Shown: one piece after another, positions 52,601-64,000 of the stretch | How positions within the stretch are numbered: the first letter of the stretch is position 1 | Layout of the letters: each line of letters opens with the position of its first letter | Assembly: GCA_963922205.1 (NCBI GenBank) | Contig: CAWUHX010000157.1 | Span: 776,478 to 840,477, forward strand | From: Romanomermis culicivorax | Taxonomy: Eukaryota > Nematoda > Enoplea > Mermithida > Mermithidae | DNA: 64,000 nucleotides | Direction: 5' to 3' | Program-made: the position numbers and the translations under genes | Notes under the pieces: generated by a model | Told to the model about the DNA's origin: nothing | Databases searched by the model: none | Seen by the model: the letters and a program-made list of their open reading frames with translations, nothing else

Positions 52601-54221
52601 AAAAGCAAATAACGCCATTCCAAAAGAGACGATTTTTTCCCTAAACGACGATGAAGAATTTTTATACATTTTCTGGAATATCTGATTAGTCAATGTTTGT
52701 TTGAATAATAAATTTTTTGTACACATAGGAAAGTAGTTAGCATTGGCTGGTGAAATAGCACTTTTTTTCAATGATTCAAAAATGTGATAACTTAGCCGAA
52801 AATAAAGATAGTAAATTTAAAATCCGATTTTCGGCTAAAACTCGACGAAATCTATTTAATCAAGCCTAATTTGCATGAAAACCAAAGTATTTTGGGGGGC
52901 AAATCAGAAGCTTAAAAACAAAAATTTCGTATACCCAAAAAAAAACGTCATCTGCAGCTTATAAATCAAAAACCGTCTAGCGAAAACAGAAATATAACAA
53001 AGAAAAAAAAAAGTTCTCATAATTTCGATGATAAATGAACATCGCAAGGTCAACAGGGTTCCTCCAACATTGCAAAAAAAATTGAAAAACCGGGAAAGCA
53101 GTTTTCAAAGTAAATAAACATTGCAAACACACAAACGCACACACACGTGTGGTATAAAGCCCAAAGCACACAATTCTGCATGGCAAACTTCTACGCTGGA
53201 AACATCCTGCACATCGCCGAAAACACGTGGACTTTGCACACTAGGAGAAGGTGGGCGCTTTTTCTAAAAACAAAAGTGTGCGGACTTTTGGTCGGAAAAT
53301 GTCAAAAATATTCCATATCCTTCTTAACCTCTCGAAAAACCGGTTAAATCAAGGTCTGCCCGTTTATTAAAAAAAAAAAAAAGTGGAACGAAAATATTTT
53401 CTGGATGGATCAATAGGGATATGGTACCGGATGATCAAAATTGACAAATCAAAATAGACATTTTTGTCGTGATGAGAATCAAGATAAACATATAGATTTT
53501 GAGAAATAATCAAAAATCAAGTAAATCGAGTAAAAAACTGAAAATAAATCAAGAAGATGTAATATTTATTGACCTAAACTGTTGCTGCAAATGATGGTCG
53601 TTTTTTTTTTTGAGGAAAAAGTTAAACTTTTGCAAAAGTTCAGGGCAAGGTTAAGCATCAGACCTCAACTTTAGAAAGTCTACTGATGAAATTTTCAATT
53701 TTATCAAATTGATCAACATGAAGAAGATTGTAAGATTGAAAATGTTGAAGTCTAAGACAAATTTTTGAGGATAATGGATCCGGATCATGTACGTGATGTT
53801 TAGCATGTAAATTTTGGAGGGGTCAGACTCGATTTTTTTCAAAAGTGCTCAATACTCAGTTAAAATTGCTCAGAATGCTTTTAAAACTTCGACTTTAAAT
53901 GTTCCACTGTATGCTCACTCTTCTTATATTTTCAAAATATTTCCAAGTTTTCATTTCGTGGAATAAAAATTTAAAAAAAAATAAAAAATTCGAGGAGGAT
54001 TCTGCTTGAAGTCAGCCAGAAAGCCTGCCATTTTGGAAAAAAATAAAAGATCCTGTATAGTATATCCTGAAAATAAAAAGGCTAATTTTAACAATACGGT
54101 AAGTAACCAAAATTGCCTGAAGTTGTGTTTTCCTTGTTGGTGGTTGCTCAAAAGTACAGAATTAGTTTGGTTTTTAGGGCGGTCGGAGTGGAATGGTGAA
54201 TGGCGAGGTCAAAAAGAGGGG
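52600..54221. other. AT-rich, no gene seen
   Basis: 53540-53830 resembles 54540-54720 and is part of a diverged dispersed repeat. Nothing else was recognised. Confidence 0.45.
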
Positions 54222-54337
54222 GCTTAGGCTTAGGGTTAGGCTTAGGCTTAGGCTTAGGCTTAGGCTTAGGGCTTAGGCTTAGGCTTAGGCTTAGGCTTAG
54301 GCTTAGGCTTGGGCTTAGGCTTAGGCTTAGGCTTAGG
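54222..54337 (+). repeat. Interstitial telomere-type array (TTAGGC)n
   Basis: About 19 hexamers, nearly pure, with TTAGGG and TTGGGC variants. No inverted repeats or target duplication were recognised at its borders. Confidence 0.95.
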
Positions 54338-54539
54338 ATTTTGGTAGAAAGGTATGATTACTGTAATTTCCATGAAAAATTTTCAAATTTTTTTCAAGTT
54401 TTTTTTGGAAATTACTGTTTTCCGCCCTTTTTTTCCAAAATTTTTTTAAAGTTTTTGATTTGAAACATTGAAAAATGGGGGTTTTTGGTAAAAAGTCGAA
54501 CTTACCGTATTGTAAATTCCTGCCAATAAAAATCATGAT

Positions 54540-55800
54540 CAAGTAAATTAACTAAAAAACTGAAACTAAATCAATTTAAAAGTAAGGAAATATCTAACTG
54601 TATTTATTGTCTGAATGCTACAATAGATGGTTGTTTTTAAAAGTGAGATTTAACATGAAATCTCAACTCCAGAAGTTGCAAGTTTGGAATCATTTTTGAA
54701 AAGACTGCTCAAAATAGGAATGGTGTAGAGCAATGTTCTTTGGGACGTAGCTGGGGACCGCGACTCTGATTAGAACCCTGGGTTACCCCCACAATTATCA
54801 TTTTTTAAGTTTTTTATACCCTGAAATGTAAAATTGAATTTTTGCTGCAAACAAATATCACTTAAAATAAACATGATTTTGAAATATTTCAGTGTTTGAT
54901 CATATACAAACTTGAAAATTACATGTGAAAGTTCATTTAATTTTTGTTGAAACTGAAAAATCACCCTGAAAAACGTGTAAAAAATTTTTAAGGATTCTGA
55001 TCAATTTTGAGCAATCTTCAAAATAATTTGGACTCGACACCGCAGAAAAAATCTATGCTGTACATGTATGGTCCTGACCTCGGGCAGCAACCTAGCTGAT
55101 CCCGAACAGAATCCTGGTTGCCCCCTTCACAGACTTTTCTATTCTTTTGAGATTTTTACACCATGATGAAATGTAGAAGTAAATTTGTACTCAAATTGAT
55201 GCTGCAAAAAATAAAGTATAAAATACTTAAAAATTTCCTCTAAAAGTGTTCAAGATTATCAACAAAAAATTATTTTTTGGTTCGAACTGAAAGGCCACAC
55301 TGCAAAACATGTAAAAACGATAGTTTAAAGTATTCTGATCAATTTTGGCTGAATTTTGAGCAATCTTCAAAATATTTTGGACATATCACCCAAAGCTTCC
55401 ATGCTGTACAAGTATGGTTCTGACTCAGGGCAGCACCCTAGCTCATCCGCAATAAAATCCTGGTTGACCCCTCCAAGGAATTTTTTATTTTTTGGAGATT
55501 TTTAAACTGTGAAATGTAGAAGAAATTTCTTTTCAAATAAATGCTGCAAATAAAAATATATTAAACATAGAATAAATTTGATTTTGAAATAGTTCAATGC
55601 TTGGTCATATTCCAACTCAGAAATTTCATGTAAAAGTGTTGAAGATTATCAGGAAAAAAGTGCTGGGATATGAAAAATCACATTGAGAAATATCTAAAAA
55701 CCAAATTTTAAAACATTCTGATCAATTTTCAATGAATTATGAGCACTTTTCAAAAAAGATTTGGATCTGACCCCGAAGTGCAACGGGAACCTCCTCCCAG
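54540..55800. repeat. Three diverged tandem units of about 330 bp
   Basis: Each unit repeats CCTGAAATGTA, TTTTGCTGCAAA, TCTGATCAATTTTGA and GAGCAATCTTCAAAAT, then a segment CTGTACATGTATGGT...GGGCAGCACCCTAGCT. Three recognisable starts lie near 54815, 55160 and 55500. Confidence 0.7.
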
Positions 55801-57300
55801 AAATCGTCAACCATATGGCTAGCCATATGGTAGTCATAGGGACCCCTAAACTTTTGGTTAGAAAAATGCCAATTTTTTAATAAAAAATGTCAATTTTTGA
55901 ACAAAGAAATGGTCAAAAACGTCAATCTTATGGGCGCGTCGGGCCATGAATATTTTTTTCGGTCTTTGTAGAAAAAAATTAATATTTTTTCAACTATTTT
56001 TCGGACTTTTTTGGTGAAAAAATTGATTTTTTTCTCTTTCAGAGACCCCTTGCCCCAAATTTTTTAGAATTACTGACCCCCGGCCCCAAAAAAAGTAGCT
56101 GACCCCCCTTCAGACCTCGAGGCCCCGTTACATGTACGCTTCGTATTGCTTAACATCAGAAAATCATCTCAAACTGAAGCTCAAACTTTTCAAAGTTGCA
56201 GGACTAATTTTTTAATTTTTAAAATTTTTGAATTCTTTAAAAATAATAGAATCCAAACTTTTCATTTCACATATTATGAACTAATTACGACTTGTTCAAA
56301 AGTGTGCTCGGATCATCTACAGTTCAGCAACTTCAAAATGATAATCTTTCTACAAAAATCTACTGCAGACCAAAATTAAAAAATCTAAATGCTAAACTGT
56401 TTCCAATTTGTAGATTTTTTCTGCTAGAGGGAAAGTCACAAATGAAGCTAGCAGCCCTTAAGGCGATGCTAATTTTCAGGCTACTGGATTTTCAAACAAG
56501 ATCATCTACAGTTTCTAAAATCTACAAAGATCAAAAATCCATGTTTTACAGCAAAAAATACAAAAAAAAAACAAAAAGAAGGAAAAAATAAAAAAGGACT
56601 ACGTTTTGGGGTATCTCCTCAATCCTTTCACTTAATCTTATCTATATCTGATCCCAAATCACTGCTTATATGGCTAAAAACATACAGTTAGCTGAAGCAG
56701 TCGATATCCAATATATAAAAAATAGTGGCTAAAAAGATACTTGGTGGCTGAATCGAGACACACACACAACCACACCATATAATTATCAGATTTCAGTAAA
56801 TAAATCTAGAAAAGCAGTATCTGGATACACCCAAAAAAAACGTGGCCAAATTTTTCGGTCAATAAAACTGAGGCAAGGAGGTCAAACTGCAGCCGCCGAT
56901 ACGCCCCGCCTGCATTTTTCATTTTTACGACCCCACGCAAAACTGATGTAGACTAGAATGGTAGGCGGTTTTTTTTTTGGTTCCCAGAAAGAAATGGAAA
57001 AAACGTCATTGCCTTGCCATCCATCCATCCGGATTATTTGTTATAAATAATGAAGCGACCCGTATATGGCGAAAAAAAGTGAGTGGTGGTGTAGAAGAAA
57101 AATTCACATAGATTTTCATGAAAAATACACGTGGACTTTTGTGGGTTGGGGATATCTTCTCTACAGTAAATGAATCTGGTGAAAGCAAATAATACAGTTG
57201 ACATACAGTAGTGACCTCCATACAAAATGCAAATATGCTAGATTTCAGTGTTCAAAAATTTGGTGCCAATTGTTATTTTATTATATCATATCTCAAAAAA
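55800..57300. other. AT-rich, no gene seen
   Basis: Low-complexity DNA with a few GGTGGCTGAATCGA-type words near 56750. No exon was supported. Confidence 0.45.
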
Positions 57301-57309
57301 GCAATTGCC

Positions 57310-57545
57310 CCACATAGGGGGGGGGGAGTAAACCCCCTTACCTGAAACCCTGGCCACCCACACTGGCTCAAGAAAAATCGTCAAACACCCTGAACTTTTT
57401 CCAAAACAGCTTTTTGTGCATATTTTGTATGAAAAACAAGCTTTCAGAACTTTTTTTCGTTTTTTTTTGCTCGCCCGACCCCCCTACCCCTGGATAAAAA
57501 GTCCAAGGACCCTCCCCCTAGAAAATTCTTGCTGTGCATGTCTGC
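57310..57545. repeat. Dispersed 250-bp repeat C (copy 2)
   Basis: The counterpart of 45364-45625. Both start beside a G-run and end after GAAAATTCTTGC.GTG.ATGTCTGC. No terminal repeats or coding were seen. Confidence 0.85.
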
Positions 57546-57776
57546 TACCCCATTTGAGCAACCAGCGTTGAATGAGTCGCAGAACTTGCTGAACTGTTGT
57601 CTCAGTTCAGCCACTGTAGTTTAATCTATAGAATAGCCATTTTCACCTATATCCACGCGGCTCATGATGCCACCAAGTTTCCTGAAAAGAAGAAAACATC
57701 ACTGGAAAGTGCGGATTTTGTTCAGAAATTCGAGTCTCATTTCGGCCACTAAATCGATTTGCCTCATATGGAGTAT

Positions 57777-58091
57777 GGACCTTTTGTAGTAGTTCACCAC
57801 CACTATTTTTTTTCATATTTGTTTCATTCTTTTAGTTTTTTCGGCGATTTTTTTTGTCATCAGGTAGGTTTCGAAACTGCAACCTTTTGATTCAAAAACT
57901 TCAGTGCGTTACCACTGAGCCAAACACTCAGTTAAAAATCAACATTTTAATACCCATTTATTATTTTCATTATCCTAAGCCTAAGCCTAAGCTTAAGCCT
58001 AAGCCTAAGCCTAAGCCTAAGCCTAAGCCTAAGCCTAAGCCTAAGCCTAAGCCTAAAAAAAATAGTGGTGGTGAACTACTACAAAAGGTCC
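57777..58091 (-). mobile_element. TIR element carrying tRNA-like segment and telomere repeats (copy A, 315 bp)
   Basis: The ends are exact inverted repeats of about 37 bp, beginning GGACCTTTTGTAGTAGTTCA and continuing CCACCACTA plus a T run. A perfect 8-bp duplication, TGGAGTAT, flanks it (57769-57776, 58092-58099). Inside, one TIR is followed by a tRNA-like segment on the minus strand (about 57865-57930) and the other is joined directly to a GCCTAA array (57974-58056). There is no protein gene, so it must have been moved in trans; 8-bp duplications point to a hAT-type transposase. Confidence 0.92.
57974..58056 (-). repeat. Telomere-type array (GCCTAA)n in copy A
   Basis: About 14 hexamers, nearly pure, ending directly at the T-run of the right terminal repeat. 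Confidence 0.95.
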
Positions 58092-58099
58092 TGGAGTAT

Positions 58100-59330
58100 T
58101 ATCTTGCAGCTGTGTTGGTTCAGCCAACTGTATCATTTCAGCCACTGTATCAATTCAGCCAGCCCAAATAAATATATCAATTTAGAATAATCAATAACCT
58201 GGCCTTAAATGTAAGAATTGAAAATGAAAATTCCAAGCTTGTTCTCCGCAGTCATTTTTATATTTTTGCTTCTAAAGGCAGTATATTCTGCATGATGTTT
58301 TTATTATTCGAAATTTCTAATTATACACAATTAAATTAAAATGGAAAAAATCGATAAGTGATTGGAGAGTCGCTGGATCGAGACAGTGACCGAAAAGCCA
58401 CGGTGGCGGAATCACGCCAGTAGCTGAATCCGCATAAAAATAAAAAAGATTAAAACAAAAAAAATAAAATAAAATAAAAAAAGTTGAAAATAAATAAAAA
58501 TGAATATAAAAAAGCATAAAAAATAAAAAATGAAAACATAAAAATTTTTGACATAAAAATATAAACTCCACATAAAAACTTGGCGCCTGATATTACTAAA
58601 AAGCTGCACCTTAAGCTTAAGCTGGAGCTTAAATCTTTATATGTTATTACCTTTTAGTTTAGGTCCCTGGCACGATCCAGCCACTGAACTAATCGGCTGC
58701 TGTCTCGCATCAGCCACTGATTTTTGATCCACGAATTTTTCATTTTCACCTATATATGAAATCCAGCTTGCTCAGGATAATTTTTCGTCTCATTTCAGCC
58801 ACTAAATCGATTCGGCTACTTTTTCACATGGCGTATAGCCCCTACAGCGCTTTTTCGCACAAATGTGACATTTCAGCCACTGAGATTGAAAGAAAAAAAT
58901 GATTAGAAATGCACTTTTCGAACACAGTTTTCAATTTATGTTCATCCTTGTAGCTAACGTATGCAAATTAGGAGATGAAATTTCTATTTTATTGGTTAAA
59001 AATATTGTTTAAAAATTAATTTGAAAAATAGCGCTAGTGGCTAAATCAATACAGATGGCTGAATCGACACGGTAGCTGAATCACTACACGCCCCGGACAA
59101 AAAAGGGTTATTTTCGTCCAAACTTTTCATTAATTCTTCTTTATAGTGGTGATGTGCGTCGGATATCCGCATATCCGGACGGATATTTGGAAAAACTGAT
59201 ATCCGGATGGAAAAAAATATCCGGATATCTGAATATATCCGAATATTTCCACTGTTCAAGAACGAAGTAAAGGTTACTGAGAAGTTAGGTGCTATATTAT
59301 GGAGTGTTCCCAAGTGGCCCATTCCCAATT
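58100..59330. repeat. AGCCAC dispersed-motif field, part 2
   Basis: TTCAGCCACT and GTGGCTGAATC words occur singly every 50-150 bases among AT-rich DNA; 59150-59240 is a cluster of ATATCCGGATAT palindromes. No gene was seen. Confidence 0.6.
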
Positions 59331-59364
59331 GGGCAAAATCTCAAATGAGCGAATTCCCATTTGG

Positions 59365-60240
59365 GCGATTTCAAACGAGCGATAGAGAATGTAATAAAAT
59401 TTTCTTCAAAGTTTCCTTCTCTACCTTATATTTTTCTTTGTATATGTTTCTTTGTTATTTCTTTCTGTGAGTTGATTATGCTTTCGTTTATGTATGCTTT
59501 TACGTTTTCATCTTTTGTCTGTGTTTTCTTCTTTCATTTCCTTCCTTCTTGTCATATATTTTTTTCTTTTTTTACTCATGATACAATACATTACGAGTCG
59601 TCATTTTAAGCAACCGTAGTCTTCCGTATAATTCTTGTACAGTTTGACATGCTTGGGTCTTTCATCGTTGTAAGTGTGAAAATCTTCATAAAAAATATAA
59701 ACAAAAGAGTGTTGGAAAAAAAATAAAACATCAAGAGAAAGGAAACAAAAAAACGAAAAAAATAAAAAAACAAAAAAAAAATTTGAAAAAGAAAAAAACG
59801 TGAAAAGAGTGATAAGAAAGAAGATGCAAGATAGAGAAAGTAGCAAAGAAAAAATAATGTGAGAAAAAGAATCACAAAGAACAGAAAAAGACAAAGATAA
59901 AGCAGTAAATGCAAAAAACTAAGATGAAAAGTAGATAAGAATGAAGAAAAAATCACAAAGGATAAAACTAAATAGGAAATAGAGCACGCCGAATTGTATT
60001 AGAATTACATGGGAGAGAATGCTCGTTAAAAATTACAACTTCTAATGTATTGTTTCGTGAGCAAAAAAGAAACAAAATAGATGACAAGAAAAAAGAAAAT
60101 GAAACAAAGCAGAGACAAAAAATAAAAATGCAAAAACAAAAGCAACACACGGAACAAAAGAAAAAAGAAATACATACAAAGAAAAGAAGAAAAATGTGAA
60201 GAAAGTGTTATTACATTCTCTATCGCCCGTTTGGAATCGC
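59365..60240. repeat. Large imperfect palindrome, 876 bp
   Basis: The arms at 59365-59397 and 60208-60240 are inverted copies over 33 bp with about two mismatches (GCGATAGAGAATGTAATAA). A second inner pair, TAATGTATTGT, near 59585 and 60037 also matches. One half is T rich and the other A rich, as expected of a decayed hairpin element. No target duplication was identified. Confidence 0.7.
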
Positions 60241-60612
60241 TCGATTGAGAATCGCTTAGTTGCTGAATAGATTCCACATTATTACACAAAGTTTCAACAA
60301 CAAGACAAGAAAGGGTTCAGTAGTATTCTAGTTGACTCAAAGTAATTTTTACTTTAATGTGTGACTTCTTTTTACCTTTTTGCAAACAACGTTCAAAATA
60401 TTCGCATTTTTGAAGGTGCAAAAAAACACGGAAATCCGGATATGGAAATTTTTGTGGTGCATATAAAACTATAAAAGCGGTTTATAAGTTAATACAGTGG
60501 CTGAAATGACCCAGTTGGCTGAAATAGAAAAAAATTCTATTAAAAAAGAACCATCTGCTGGCTCTATTCAACGGCTGAATCTACACGGTGGCGGAAATCG
60601 AGACCCGACGTA
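60241..60612. other. Between palindrome and telomeric element
   Basis: AT-rich, with several GTGGCTGAAATGAC-type words near 60500-60600; no gene. Confidence 0.5.
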
Positions 60613-60654
60613 GAAATATTGGACCTTTTGTAGTAGTTCACCACCACTATTTTT

Positions 60655-61271
<617 letters not shown>

Positions 61272-61318
61272 TTAGGATAATGAAAAAAATGGGAATTAAA
61301 AGGTTGATTTTTAACTGA

Positions 61319-61384
61319 GTGTTTGGCTCAGTGGTAACGCACTGGAGTTTTTGAATCAAAAGGTTGGAGGTTCGAAACCAACCT
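61319..61384 (+). other. tRNA-like segment inside the TIR element
   Basis: TTGGCTCAGTGGTAACGC resembles an A-box region and GGAGGTTCGAAACCAACCT a T arm with B box; TTTTGAA in between could be a Gln-type anticodon loop. The anticodon stem does not pair, so it is not called as a tRNA gene. The same segment, inverted, lies in copy A near 57865-57930. Confidence 0.6.
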
Positions 61385-61478
61385 GATGACAAAAAAAAAT
61401 CGCCGAAAAACTCAAAGAACGAAAAAAAATATGAAAAAATTAGTGGTGGTGAACTACTACAAAAAGGTCCGAAATATT

Positions 61479-61980
61479 GAAAATTTCAAGAGTACGATAA
61501 ACTTAAGTGAGAAACGAGAAACAAATCAGTCATTAATACTATTAAATGATTGATTATCAAATGAAAAGTGGTGAACATATAGAAACATAAAAGTGCGCCC
61601 TTACATCGTCAAAACGCCATTTATACTTGGCTTGAAACATAACAAACAGGGAGTAATTAAAAACGATCTTAAAAATAAATTTAGTGGAGTATTTTAGGAA
61701 AAAAAAAGGAAAACATTGCAAATTCGCGCTTTTTGCTCCACTTCTCTAAATTAGAACTAATAGCAAAGTACACTTTTGACGTGTACGAGTATGTGTTACG
61801 TGTATATAGAATGGGCCCTATTCCAAGATTATAGAGTAAGTATGTGGAGAAAACGTAATAGAATAGGTCCATCATTAGCAACTACTTTTGCATAAAAAAA
61901 TGCACGTGAAAGGGACGTGCTGGAAAAATTGAAAAAAATTGATAAGATTTGTGACGATTAGAATAAACATACCCGACTCA
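61479..61980. other. AT-rich, no feature seen
   Basis: No exon, repeat border or RNA gene was recognised. Confidence 0.45.
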
Positions 61981-62940
61981 TTGTGTCTCGCAACAGCCAC
62001 CATCCCATAGAGCAACTGTCTCATTATAGCCACCAATCAAATAACATGTGAATCACTCACTATAGGCGTGGTCTCGCTACAGCTACCAAAAACTTATTCC
62101 AAAAGAACGCCTAATGTTTCTCACTACAGCCACCGAAAAATCATTCCAAAAGTAAAGAACGATTGTGTCTTGCCACGGCCACCATCACATTATAGCTACT
62201 GTCCCACTAAAGCCACCAAAGTATTTACAGGCACTCCACCACAGCCACCAGTCAAACAACATCTGAATGTACCACTATAGCCATCCTCTCACTATGGCCA
62301 CCAAAAAATTATTCCAAAAAAGGACGATTGTGTCTCGCTACAGCCACCATTCCGCTATAGCTACTGTCTGGCTATAGCCATTGCATCATTATAGCCACCA
62401 AAATATTTATAGGCATTCAACTATACCCACCAATCAAACAACATGTGAATGTCCCACTATAATCATCGTCTCAATAGAGCCACCAAGAAATTATTCCAAA
62501 AAAGAAGAACGATTGTGTCTCGCTACACTCACCATCCCACGACAGCAAATGTCTCATAAAGCCACCAAACTATGTACAGGCACTCCACTACGGCCAGCAA
62601 TAAAAAAACATGGGAATGTCCTATTATAGCCATCGTCTCATTATAACCACCAAAAAACTATTCCGAAAATAAAGAACGATTGTGTCTCGCTACAGCCACC
62701 ATCCCACTATAGCCACCGAAGTATTCATAGCCATACAAGTATACTCACCAATCAAACAACATGTGAATGTCCCACTATAATCATCGTCTCAATAGAGCCA
62801 CCAAGAAATTATTCCAAAAATAAAGAACGATTGTGTCTCGCTACAGCCACACATCCCACTACAGCAACTATCTCACTATAACCATTGTCTCACTATAGCC
62901 ACCAAAGTATTTATAGGCGTACCAACCAATCAAACATTAT
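61980..62940 (+). repeat. Tandem AGCCACC repeats, about 150-180 bp units
   Basis: Five or so units restart at GAACGATTGTGTCTCG (62157, 62327, 62509, 62677, 62826). Within each unit CTACAGCCACC or CTATAGCCACC recurs every 20-40 bases after GTCTC or TCCCA. Confidence 0.85.
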
Positions 62941-64000
62941 GTAACATCTAATGACGTCAATTTCTCTCCGGAGCAACTATAAAGGTATAAAAATTAAAGA
63001 AATAGATTGAAAATAAAAAGTGTCTCATTTCAGCAACCATAGAAGACGCTTTCAGTGCAAAAAATAATAATGTCGCGTAACAGCCACCTTAACATCAAGG
63101 TCGAAATCATTGATCACAACAATCTTTGTAATCCAGAAGCCGAGAAAAGATCATCAATAAACAAAATCCGGAAATAATTCACATACCAGATGTGGAAACA
63201 TAGGGTTCCATTTGGGCCACTAATCGAGTGGCTAAAATGATGCAAAAAATAAGAATCAAGATGCAATAGGTGAATAAGTGATTTTTCCACTCCAGAATAA
63301 CGATGATAGTAAATGCATACAGTTCTTGCGTCTCACTGCAGGCAACTGTACACATATACTGAATGTCTCTTAACAGCCACCAAAAAGTCAAAAGAACCAG
63401 ATACAATGTAATATGGCTGAAATGAACAACAATGCAGGCTTGTGTCTCTCCGGAGCAACCATAAATTATCGAAATCGAACAACTGGATAAAAAAAGAAAA
63501 CGAAACTGATGTCTCGGTTCAGCAACAAAAGATCTATTAGAAATGCAAAAAAATAATAATACTCGGTGTCGCGTTTCAGCCACTTGCAAATTACTATCGA
63601 AATCTTTGATTGATGATTTTTAAATCAAGATGCAATGCGTGAATTATGCATCTCGAACATGGAGGACGCATGGAAAAAGTTCCCCCAAGGCAACAATTAC
63701 AATTCTTGCTGTCTCGTTACAGCTACCAACGCATTGATTATACAATAATTCTCTCAAAAGCCACCATATCAATAAATGCGATTCATACACTTGCATTGAC
63801 CGAAATGATTAACAAAAAAAGTTATTATTCCATGGTATCTCAAAAGATGATCTTTCGATGTTCAAAAACCTATTCCAGAAGCTTCTAGAAAAAAAATCCG
63901 CCTACATAAGAACATTCTTAAAGCAGCTACTATTTTTACACGTACAAAAATGGCATCAAGCCCGGAGAAGCGTTAGCTAAACTTGGGGGGAAAATATCGA
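62941..64000. repeat. AGCCAC dispersed-motif field, part 3
   Basis: Isolated GTCTC...CAGC.ACC words every 60-150 bases; otherwise AT rich. No exon was supported up to the window end. Confidence 0.55.

Noticed and set aside
59601-60289. Phe-rich open frames resembling membrane proteins
   Set aside because: A-rich arm of a decayed palindrome read on the opposite strand.
62000-62940. CRISPR-like spaced short repeats
   Set aside because: The AGCCACC words are short, irregularly spaced and imperfect, and the genome is eukaryotic; this is a diverged satellite.

Overview
This is a eukaryotic, AT-rich, repeat-dominated window that most resembles a nematode genome. The evidence is four internal arrays of the hexamer TTAGGC, which is the nematode-type telomere repeat, hundreds of TACAGTA words, and two animal genes split by long introns with GT/AG borders. 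The species cannot be named from the sequence. Kilobase-scale introns and abundant SINE-like, PIF/Harbinger and hAT elements suggest a larger, more repeat-rich genome than C. elegans.

Two protein genes can be assembled, both on the minus strand. (1) A tubulin tyrosine ligase-like gene of the TTLL11 type, exons at 22315-22193, 19417-19318, 14442-14037, 13018-12733, 12378-12034 and 9635-9319; at least one exon near the 3' end and the true 5' end are not located. (2) A protein phosphatase 1 glycogen-targeting regulatory subunit (PPP1R3 type), complete in four exons: 50446-50007, 46174-45755, 40293-39962 and 38230-37785. All three of its junctions keep phase and it predicts 545 residues, with an RVxF PP1-docking motif followed by a CBM21 domain. 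The two genes show no functional link beyond lying on the same strand.

The rest is mobile and satellite DNA. From 2046 to 9144 there is a nested stack: a tRNA-derived SINE split by a PIF/Harbinger element (decayed DDE transposase and Myb-like genes), itself carrying a 903-bp insertion with a 28-bp duplication and a second SINE with a 10-bp duplication, and next to it a hAT element with 8-bp duplications. A fold-back element with 9-bp duplications and a telomere-repeat core lies at 10018-10804. A second hAT element (15081-15911) and two GC-rich MITEs with TAA/TTA duplications follow. From 24.6 to 25.6 kb there is a 270-bp tandem repeat; a long-terminal-repeat-like pair lies near 26 and 32 kb; another nested TIR stack splits a SINE at 27.4-29.6 kb. 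The introns of the PPP1R3 gene are largely satellite (62/124-bp repeats in intron 2, about 270-bp CRE-containing repeats in intron 3, tRNA-like tandem repeats in intron 1).

From 51 to 64 kb there are no convincing genes. This region holds a field of dispersed AGCCAC-type repeats and, most notably, two copies of a terminal-inverted-repeat element (57777-58091 and 60621-61470). Each has perfect 8-bp target duplications, a tRNA-like segment and an internal telomere-repeat array. Together with the fold-back element they show unrelated transposons carrying telomeric DNA, which is the most interesting observation here.
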